Below are positions 1-5,347 of a stretch of 8,572 nt of DNA, one piece after another; positions within the stretch are counted from its first letter, which is position 1, and every line of letters starts with the position of its first letter. The stretch covers positions 1-8,572 of the forward strand of contig JALRDW010000145.1 of NCBI GenBank assembly GCA_023262065.1. The letters run 5' to 3'. The translations under genes and the position numbers were made by a program. The notes under the pieces were generated by a model. The model had not been told where the DNA came from, searched no databases, and saw only the letters and a list, made by a program, of their open reading frames with translations. The stretch comes from Acidimicrobiia bacterium. GTDB taxonomy: Bacteria; Actinomycetota; Acidimicrobiia; IMCC26256.

Positions 1-256
1 CTATCGACAGGGCAAGTTCCGTGACGTCAAGCTGGCCAAGCAGGCTGCCGCCGTGGGCGATGTGTTCTCGCAGATGACCGAAGAAAAGGCGGGCGTCATC
101 GGCGTGCTCATCAAGGCGGACGTGCAGGGCAGTGCCGAGGCGCTGCGCGATGCACTCGGCAAGCTCTCGACCGATGAGGTGCAGGTCAAGGTCGTCGCGA
201 GCGGCGTCGGCGGCATCACCGTGAGCGCCTGCGAGATCGTCCTCGAACACCTCTGA
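1..256 (+). pseudogene. infB: Translation initiation factor IF-2 fragment, both ends missing
   Basis: Frame 2 is open from the left edge to TGA at 254-256 (84 residues). Residues 1-73 read like the end of domain G3 and the start of the next domain of IF-2. They include [14 protein letters not shown], then [23 protein letters not shown] and GVGGIT. In IF-2 this segment follows the GTPase domain and continues for roughly 200 more residues with E-(S/T)-D-x-N-L-A. Here the match stops after GGIT (base 220) and the frame continues with an unrelated 11-residue tail. The [10 protein letters not shown] segment is typical of proteobacterial IF-2 and, as I recall it, absent from actinobacterial IF-2. 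The fragment therefore does not look native to the genome in the rest of the window. It could be the left part of a chimaeric contig or a broken transferred piece. Family call is confident; status as a real pseudogene is uncertain. Confidence 0.75.
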
Positions 257-323
257 TCCCCACGCGATCCGGGTACCGAATGCGCCGGTTTCCGGCCACA
301 TTGGCGACCCGGATCGAGGTGGG

Positions 324-509
324 TCAGCGACCTCCGGCCATCCACCACGGACTGAAAACCTTGAGGTCACGGTTGCCAAGGTCGTAGTAGCTGATGATCG
401 GGTTGCCGTTGATGCCGATGGCGATCGATGTGTAGTAGCCGACGCGGCCGGTGGTTTGGATCGCACGCGTGGTGGCAGAGGTGCAGGTGGGGTCGCCACA
501 CGACGCGAC
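324..509 (-). pseudogene. C-terminal fragment of a YYD/DLKV-repeat (beta-propeller-like) protein
   Basis: Reading the minus strand leftwards from about 509 to the TGA at 326-324 gives CGDPTCTSATTR, then IQTTG, YTSIAIG, NGNPIISYYD and RDLKV, ending with a short tail. This is the diagnostic ~45-residue unit of secreted or surface repeat proteins in which blocks like TSIAIGxDGxPVISYYDxxNxDLKV-xxC recur many times. Their function is unknown and a propeller fold is likely. Only one unit and the C-terminus remain. The frame stays open to the right, but the repeat pattern disappears near 509, just before the Shine-Dalgarno-like AAGGAG (512-517) of the next plus-strand gene. No start and no signal peptide are present. 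Together with the IF-2 piece on its left it forms a mosaic of unrelated fragments. Bases 221-323 between the two fragments hold nothing I recognise. Confidence 0.6.
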
Positions 510-528
510 GCAAGGAGCGCAGGGTCTG

Positions 529-738
529 ATGCCCGAACCGCGACGGATCACACCGGACGACCTCCGGGCGAAGTTCGAGGAGATCAACGACACCGTCGCC
601 GGCGAGGTCGACGGCCAGAAGCGCAACGCCGTGGCCACGGCGGTGGTCATCGGCACGGTGGTCGTCGTCGGCATCTTCCTCATCGGAAGGTGGCGCGGGA
701 AGCGCCTCGCCACCGTGGTCGAGATCCGCCGGGTATGA
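529..738 (+). CDS. Small single-pass membrane protein, unknown function
   Basis: This gene encodes 69 aa. ATG at 529 is preferred over the in-frame ATG at 451, because codons 451-528 lie over the antisense repeat fragment and encode nothing plausible. An AAGGAG lies at 512-517, a rather long 11 nt upstream. Residues 1-32 are hydrophilic and charged (ITPDDLRAKFEEIND). Residues 33-53 form one hydrophobic helix (AVATAVVIGTVVVVGIFLIG) followed by basic residues (RWRGKR), so the N-terminus may be extracytoplasmic or the protein tail-anchored. I do not recognise a named family. The stop overlaps the next start (ATGA at 735-738), so the two are probably translationally coupled. Its own promoter is not visible because the suspected junction lies immediately upstream. 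Confidence 0.65.
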   Translation: MPEPRRITPDDLRAKFEEINDTVAGEVDGQKRNAVATAVVIGTVVVVGIFLIGRWRGKRLATVVEIRRV

Positions 739-935
739 GCTTCGCCCGGAGCCTCTCGAAGACTGCGATCGGCTACGGCCTCCGGCGTCACTCGCGGGCG
801 AACGGGCTCATGGCCTCGTTCCTCATCCTCCGGTTCGCACGGCGCCGACTCCGCTCGCGCAACCGGGTCCTGCTGCGGTTCAAGGTCGACCCGGGCGCGC
901 GCTACGAGATCGTCGGCATCCGCCGGGGCGCCTGA
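735..935 (+). CDS. Small basic protein, unknown function
   Basis: This gene encodes 66 aa. Its ATG overlaps the stop of the upstream gene by four bases (ATGA). There is no convincing Shine-Dalgarno, so translational coupling is likely. The product is very basic, with about 14 Arg spread through the length, including RFARRRLRSRNR near residues 33-44. A moderately hydrophobic stretch (GLMASFLILRF, about 24-34) sits in the middle. The C-terminal part (VLLRFKVDPGARYEIVGIRRG) looks like beta strand. No catalytic or metal motif is seen. The length, the coupled start and GC3-rich codon use like the neighbours support a real gene. The function cannot be told from sequence. Nucleic-acid binding or membrane association are both possible given the charge. 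Confidence 0.55.
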   Translation: MSFARSLSKTAIGYGLRRHSRANGLMASFLILRFARRRLRSRNRVLLRFKVDPGARYEIVGIRRGA

Positions 936-951
936 TCCGAACGGTCCGGAT

Positions 952-973
952 CCGGTCCGGCTCCGGGGACCGG
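952..973 (+). repeat. GC-rich inverted repeat before the sulfur-carrier gene
   Basis: CCGGTCC (952-958) and GGACCGG (967-973) form a perfect 7 bp stem with an 8 nt loop. It lies 17 nt after the stop of the small basic gene and directly abuts the -10-like TACCCT. It may be a terminator lacking a U-tract for the two upstream genes, or an operator overlapping the promoter of the next operon. GC-rich genomes produce such dyads by chance fairly often. Confidence 0.3.
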
Positions 974-979
974 TACCCT
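974..979 (+). promoter_or_regulatory. Candidate -10 box of a leaderless promoter
   Basis: TACCCT matches the actinobacterial -10 pattern TANNNT and ends 8 nt before the ATG at 988. That spacing puts the transcription start at or within a couple of bases of the A of the ATG. No Shine-Dalgarno lies between the hexamer and the start codon, which fits a leaderless mRNA. No good -35 is visible. Confidence 0.4.
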
Positions 980-987
980 GCACCCCG

Positions 988-1188
988 ATGAAGGTCCTCC
1001 TCCGTAATCCACGACGCGAACTCGAGATCGAGGGTCCGATGGTCGCCGACGTGCTCCTGCGGCGGCTCGACATCAATCCGGAGACCGTGCTCATCATCTG
1101 CGACGGCACACTGGTCCCGCGCGACACCCGCCTCAGCGACGACGCCGAGGTGGAGCTCCGTCCCGTCATCTCCGGGGGTGCGGCGTGA
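988..1188 (+). CDS. ttuB: Ubiquitin-like sulfur-carrier protein (TtuB/ThiS/MoaD family)
   Basis: This gene encodes 66 aa, the usual size of TtuB and ThiS (about 65). The pattern MKVLLRNPRRELEIEG, then DVLLRRLDINPETVLII, DGTLVPRDTRLSDDAEVEL and VISGG is a beta-grasp fold ending in the Gly-Gly motif. In this family an E1-like enzyme adenylates the C-terminal Gly-Gly and charges it as a thiocarboxylate. TtuB then donates sulfur to TtuA for 2-thiolation of U54 in tRNA. The next gene is a TtuA-type enzyme and overlaps it (GTGA, 1185-1188), which favours the TtuB role over thiamine or molybdopterin synthesis. The Gly-Gly is not terminal: two Ala follow (GGAA). Those residues would have to be removed before thiocarboxylation. 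The gene appears to start a transcript (see the -10 box at 974). No E1 (TtuC/MoeB/ThiF) is in the window. Confidence 0.8.
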   Translation: MKVLLRNPRRELEIEGPMVADVLLRRLDINPETVLIICDGTLVPRDTRLSDDAEVELRPVISGGAA

Positions 1189-2117
1189 AGTGCCGACGGT
1201 GCCGGCAGCCGGCGGTCATCGACCTGCGGCGCCACAACGCGGCCTTCTGCTCGGACTGCTTCCTCCACCACTGCCGCGAGCAGGTACGCCGGGCGATCAG
1301 CGAGTTCTCGATGTTCGGACCAGAGGACCGGATCCTCGTCGCGGTGTCCGGCGGGAAGGACTCCCTCGCCCTGTGGCACCTGCTGCGCGAACTCGGCTAC
1401 TCGGCGGACGGCCTCTACATCGGCCTCGGCATCGGCGGGTACTCCGAGGAGTCGGAGATCCGGACCCGAGCCTTCGCGGACGACCACGGCCTCACCCTCC
1501 GGGTGATCTCGCTGCCGGAGGACCACGGCTACGACGTCGAGACCGCGGCGCAGCGCACCCGGCGGGCACCCTGCGGGGCGTGCGGCCTGTCGAAGCGTCA
1601 CCTGTTCAACCGCGCCGCGCTCGACGGCGGATACGACGTGGTGGCGACCGGTCACAACCTCGACGACGAGGCGGCGGTGCTCCTCGGCAACGTGCTGCAC
1701 TGGGAGCCCGGGTACCTCGGTCGCCAGTACCCGGTGCTCCCGGCGACCGAGGGCTTCGCCCGCAAGGTGAAACCCCTCGTTCGCCTCGGCGAACGGGAGA
1801 TGGCCGCCTACTGCGTCCTGCTCGGCATCGAGTACCAGGTCGAGGAGTGCCCGATGGCCGAGGGCAATCGGCACCTCGGGTACAAGGAGGTGCTCAACGA
1901 TCTCGAGGCGAGGTCGCCGGGATCGAAGGCCGCGTTCCTCGCATCGTTCTTCAGCCGCGGGCACGAGTTCTTCCGCGACGCTGCGGGTGGGGAGCAGGAG
2001 GCGCTCCACGGGTGCGTCGAGTGCGGGAGCCCGACGACGGGCGAGGTCTGCGCCTTCTGCGCACTGCGGGCGCGGGTCGTCGGGGACACCCCCGTCACCA
2101 TCGGCAGGAAGGACTGA
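1185..2117 (+). CDS. ttuA: TtuA-type tRNA U54 2-thiouridine synthetase (TtcA/TtuA/Ncs6 superfamily)
   Basis: This gene encodes 310 aa and starts with GTG inside the stop of the sulfur-carrier gene. An N-terminal zinc finger has C3-x2-C6 and C22-x2-C25 (with H17 nearby). The PP-loop SGGKDS, which binds ATP and adenylates the tRNA, is at 55-60. C130-x2-C133 and C222 would hold the [4Fe-4S] cluster, and these match the positions I recall for Thermus TtuA. The GHNLDDEA motif is at 156-163. A second zinc finger is at C277/C280/C289/C292. This is a complete TtuA layout. Known TtuA uses TtuB thiocarboxylate to make 2-thiothymidine at position 54 of the tRNA T loop. An Ncs6-like role at position 34 is the alternative, but the neighbouring sulfur carrier and trmI favour position 54. 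The enzyme is cytoplasmic. It lies 5 nt upstream of trmI and is almost certainly cotranscribed with it. Confidence 0.85.
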   Translation: MKCRRCRQPAVIDLRRHNAAFCSDCFLHHCREQVRRAISEFSMFGPEDRILVAVSGGKDSLALWHLLRELGYSADGLYIGLGIGGYSEESEIRTRAFADDHGLTLRVISLPEDHGYDVETAAQRTRRAPCGACGLSKRHLFNRAALDGGYDVVATGHNLDDEAAVLLGNVLHWEPGYLGRQYPVLPATEGFARKVKPLVRLGEREMAAYCVLLGIEYQVEECPMAEGNRHLGYKEVLNDLEARSPGSKAAFLASFFSRGHEFFRDAAGGEQEALHGCVECGSPTTGEVCAFCALRARVVGDTPVTIGRKD

Positions 2118-2122
2118 GCACG

Positions 2123-2905
2123 ATGGGTCGACCCTTCGTCGCAGGGGACATGGTGCTCCTCGAGGACTCCAAACGTCGCCGCCACCTCATCACCCTCAGC
2201 GAGGAGGGCGAGTTCCACAGCCACACCGGCGTGCTCCCGCACCGGAACCTCATCGGCCAGGAGGAGGGCGTCACCGTGCGCACGACCCGCGGGGCACGCC
2301 TCGTCGCGCTGCGGCCGACGCTCGCCGAGTACGTCCTCAAGATGCCGCGCGGGGCCCAGGTCATCTATCCGAAGGACCTCGGGCCGATCATCATGCTCGG
2401 GGACGTCTTCCCCGGTGCGCGCGTGCTGGAGTCCGGTGTCGGGTCGGGTGCCCTCACGATGACGCTGCTGCGCGCGGTCGGCCCGACGGGACACGTGCTC
2501 GGGTACGAGCTCCGCGAGGACTTCGCCGAGCGGGCGCGGCGGAACATCGAGGGGTTCCTCGGACCCGACGCGCCGGTGACCATCGAGGTCCGCGACATCT
2601 ACGAGGGCATCGAGGCGACCGATCTCGACCGGATCGTGCTCGACCTCCCGGAGCCCTGGCGCGTCGTCGAGCACGCCGCCGGGGCGTTGCGGCCCGGCGG
2701 CATCCTGCTCTCGTACCTGCCCACGATCGGGCAGGTCGGGCTGCTGCGGGAGGCCCTCGCCGCGTCCTCGTTCGGCATGGCCGAATCGCTCGAGGTGCTC
2801 CAACGCACCTGGCACGTCGAGGGGCAGTCGATCAGACCCGACCACCGGATGGTCGCCCACACCGGCTTCCTGACCCACGCGCGGTTGCTCGTCCCGGAAG
2901 GGTGA
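2123..2905 (+). CDS. trmI: tRNA (adenine58-N1)-methyltransferase TrmI
   Basis: This gene encodes 260 aa, near the ~280 aa of Rv2118c. ATG at 2123 is chosen because GGAAGGA (2107-2113) lies 9 nt upstream and the N-terminal MGRPFVAGDMVLLED matches the family's small beta domain. The S-adenosylmethionine site is VLESGVGSGALT (101-112), followed by GYELREDFAERARRN (127-141), whose Glu129 should bind the ribose. D158 in VRDIYEG and DLPEPW (174-179) complete the class I methyltransferase core. The enzyme is a homotetramer in characterised relatives and makes m1A58 in the tRNA T loop. The family is often found near the proteasome genes in actinobacteria, and arc is about 5 kb to the right here. Its stop overlaps the GTG of the next gene. 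Confidence 0.93.
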   Translation: MGRPFVAGDMVLLEDSKRRRHLITLSEEGEFHSHTGVLPHRNLIGQEEGVTVRTTRGARLVALRPTLAEYVLKMPRGAQVIYPKDLGPIIMLGDVFPGARVLESGVGSGALTMTLLRAVGPTGHVLGYELREDFAERARRNIEGFLGPDAPVTIEVRDIYEGIEATDLDRIVLDLPEPWRVVEHAAGALRPGGILLSYLPTIGQVGLLREALAASSFGMAESLEVLQRTWHVEGQSIRPDHRMVAHTGFLTHARLLVPEG

Positions 2906-4065
2906 ACACGCTCGACCTCACGGTGCTCGCACTCGCGACGCTCGCCTCGATCGTGGGTGCGGCGCTCGGGCTGCTGCGGTCGATGGCGGTGTGGATCGGT
3001 CTGGCACTCGGCACGACCGCCGGGGTGGCGCTGCTCCCGACGGTCGCCGAGCGCGTGGCCGCCGGGTCCGAGGCCGGCACGCTGCTCGGTCCGGTCGCGA
3101 CGGTGCTCGGCGCCGCCTCCGTCGGTGCACTCCTCGGGGTCCTCGCAGGTTCCGCGCTGCGAGGCGGACGCGCCGATCGTCGGCCGGGCCGGGTCGACCG
3201 GCTCCTCGGGTCCGCGGTCGGCGCGTGCGCCGTGGTGGCGCTGGCGTGGATCCTCCTCCCGCTCGCCGTCGCGTCCCGCGGCTGGCCCGATGAACTGACC
3301 CGGAGCTCCGCCGTCGCACGGCTCCTGGATCGTCACGGCCCCGAGCTGCCCGGCCCCCTCGTCGAGGCCGTTCGGACCCTGGCGATCGGTCGACCCGCTC
3401 CGGGGACCCCGGTGGTGCCGTCGAGCGAGGTCGGTCCGCCGCCGACGATGACCGTGCTCGGTCCGGGGGCCGCGGCCCGTGCCGCCGGCGCGACCGTGCG
3501 CATCGAGGGCCGGGCGTGCTCGCTGCTCCAGGACGGCACCGGTGTGGCGATCGGCACCGACCTCGTGGTCACCGCCGCCCACGTCGTGGCGGGGGAGGAG
3601 CGGACCGCCGTGATCCGGCCCGACGGATCGAGCCTCCTCGCGACGGTGGTCGCCTTCGACCCGGCCCGGGACGTCGCCGTGCTGCGGGTTCCCGGGCTCG
3701 GGCTCCCGTTCCTCCGGACCGGGACGGGTGGGGTCGGCGATCTCGTCGGGATCCCCGGGCATCCGCAGGGCGGACCGCTCCGCATCGCCGACGCCCGCAT
3801 CGCCGAACGGATCACCGCCACGGGCCGCGACATCTACGACCGACGGGACACCCGGCGCGACGTGTTCGTGCTGGCGGCCGCCCTCGCGCCGGGCGACTCC
3901 GGCGCAGGACTCGTGAGCACGGACGGCCGACTCGTGGGACTCGCCTTCGCCGTGGATCCGGATACGGCGACCACCGCCTACGCGATCACGGACGTTGAGC
4001 TCGCCCCCGTGCTGCGGCGGGTCGGTTCGTCGCCGGTGTCGACGGGTCCCTGCGCGCGCCGGTGA
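2902..4065 (+). CDS. marP: MarP-like periplasmic serine protease with CvpA-like membrane domain
   Basis: This gene encodes 387 aa, close to mycobacterial MarP (397). GTG at 2902 overlaps the trmI stop; GGAAGG directly abuts it, so coupling is likely. Four hydrophobic helices (about 4-25, 27-47, 60-86 and 101-124) form a CvpA/colicin V production-like domain. It includes the family-like VDRLLGSAVG before the fourth helix. After a linker of about 80 residues comes a trypsin-like protease domain with H227 (TAAHVV), D257 (ARDVAVLRV) and S333 (PGDSGAG), so the triad is complete. Cys206 before the GTG motif and Cys384 near the C-terminus correspond to the disulfide pair described in MarP. MarP protects the envelope and cytoplasm against acid and oxidative stress. 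A similar role is inferred, and the substrate is unknown. The family call is strong. Confidence 0.88.
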   Translation: MNTLDLTVLALATLASIVGAALGLLRSMAVWIGLALGTTAGVALLPTVAERVAAGSEAGTLLGPVATVLGAASVGALLGVLAGSALRGGRADRRPGRVDRLLGSAVGACAVVALAWILLPLAVASRGWPDELTRSSAVARLLDRHGPELPGPLVEAVRTLAIGRPAPGTPVVPSSEVGPPPTMTVLGPGAAARAAGATVRIEGRACSLLQDGTGVAIGTDLVVTAAHVVAGEERTAVIRPDGSSLLATVVAFDPARDVAVLRVPGLGLPFLRTGTGGVGDLVGIPGHPQGGPLRIADARIAERITATGRDIYDRRDTRRDVFVLAAALAPGDSGAGLVSTDGRLVGLAFAVDPDTATTAYAITDVELAPVLRRVGSSPVSTGPCARR

Positions 4066-4072
4066 TCCGCGG

Positions 4073-5347
4073 TCAGCCGACCCCGAACCAGCCCGCGATC
4101 GTCACGCCGACGACGACGAGTGCGAGGGCCGACACCGTCCCCACGCAGGCCAACGCCGCGACGCGGTTGCGGGGGCTGCTCACCGCGGACCCGACGACCG
4201 CCCGGCGGTTCGACAGGACGTAGAGGAAGCCCAGGATGATCGGCGTGACGAGGCCGTTGAGGATCTGCATGCCGATGAGCAGCGAGAACAGGTTGACGGG
4301 GACGAGTGCCACCGCCGCGCCGACCACCACCTGGGCCGTGAAGAACCCGAGGAAGAAGGGGGCCTCGGAGAACCGGCGCGAGACCGAGCGTTCGGCTCCC
4401 ACCGCCTCGGCGATCCCGTAGGCGGTGGAGAGGGGGACGACCGCCGCCGCGAGCGCGGACGCGCCGAGGAGGCCGATGCCGAACAGGGTCTGGGCCCCGG
4501 ACCCCGCGACGGGTTCGAGCGCCCGTGCGGCCTGCGCCGCCGAGTCGAGCGGACCCGTGCCGCCGATCGTGGCCGCCGTCGCGATGAGGATGCAGATGAA
4601 GATCCCGCCGGCGATGATCGCACCGCCGACGGCGTCGGTGCGGACCCGCGGGTACTCGTCCGGATCCGCGCCCCGGTCGGCGACCGCCGCCGACTGGTAC
4701 AGCTGCATGTACGGGGTGATCGTCGTCCCGACGAGGGCGACGGCCATGAGCAGGAACGCCTTGGTGCCCACGACGTGGGGGACCACCGCGTTCACGGCGA
4801 CCGCCTTCCAGTCCGGCCGGGCCAGCACCATCGCGATCGGGTAGGCGAGGAAGGCGAGGGCGAGGGTGAGGAAGATCCGTTCGGCCCACCGGTACGAACC
4901 GAAGACGACGACGGCGATCAGCACCACGGCCGCCGCGGGCACCGCCACGTACCGGCTCACCCCGAACAGTTCGAGGGCGGCTCCGATGCCGGCGAACTCG
5001 GAGACCACGAGGCCGAGGTTCGCGACGAGCAGGCAGACCACCGCGAACGCGCCGACCCGGAGGGAGAACTGCTCGCGGACGAGGGCCATGATGCCCTCGC
5101 CGCCGAACACGCCGACGCGGGCCGCCATCTCCTGGACGACGATGAGCATGAGCGTGATGACCACGGCGAGGAAGAGCGGCTTGTACCCGAACTGCGCGCC
5201 GGCCGAGGAGTAGGTGGCGATCCCGCCGGAGTCGTTCCCGGCGTTCGCCGCGATGAGGCCCGGCCCGAGGATGGCCAGGATCGCGGTCGGGCGCACCCAC
5301 CGACGGAGTCGGCGCGGGGCGGCGGGCGTGGACGTGGGCGTGGTCAT
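4073..5347 (-). CDS. NRAMP-superfamily divalent cation transporter with atypical metal site
   Basis: This gene encodes 424 aa, the usual NRAMP length, with about 11 hydrophobic helices. The TM1 region reads GPGLIAANAGNDSGGIATYS (28-47), so the canonical DPGN becomes N38-D39-S40-G41-G42. The TM6 region reads GTTITPYMQLYQS (from about 207), with T211-P212-Y213 where classical Mn2+/Fe2+ transporters have Met-Pro-His. The metal-coordinating Asp is kept while the Met and His are absent. That makes a classical MntH transition-metal selectivity doubtful and resembles NRAMP-related Mg2+ transporters. Its start overlaps the stop of the MgtE_N/CBS gene (5344-5347, ATGA), so the two are an operon. Translation is probably coupled, as there is no separate spacer for a ribosome binding site. 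The gene ends 7 nt from the convergent marP. Superfamily certain; substrate inferred. Confidence 0.88.
   Translation of the reverse strand: MTTPTSTPAAPRRLRRWVRPTAILAILGPGLIAANAGNDSGGIATYSSAGAQFGYKPLFLAVVITLMLIVVQEMAARVGVFGGEGIMALVREQFSLRVGAFAVVCLLVANLGLVVSEFAGIGAALELFGVSRYVAVPAAAVVLIAVVVFGSYRWAERIFLTLALAFLAYPIAMVLARPDWKAVAVNAVVPHVVGTKAFLLMAVALVGTTITPYMQLYQSAAVADRGADPDEYPRVRTDAVGGAIIAGGIFICILIATAATIGGTGPLDSAAQAARALEPVAGSGAQTLFGIGLLGASALAAAVVPLSTAYGIAEAVGAERSVSRRFSEAPFFLGFFTAQVVVGAAVALVPVNLFSLLIGMQILNGLVTPIILGFLYVLSNRRAVVGSAVSSPRNRVAALACVGTVSALALVVVGVTIAGWFGVG

Noticed and set aside
324..2009. Long minus-strand open frame of 561 codons
   Set aside because: Only its last ~60 codons resemble a protein (the repeat fragment). 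The remainder lies opposite the small genes, the sulfur carrier and ttuA, and reads as high-GC antisense.
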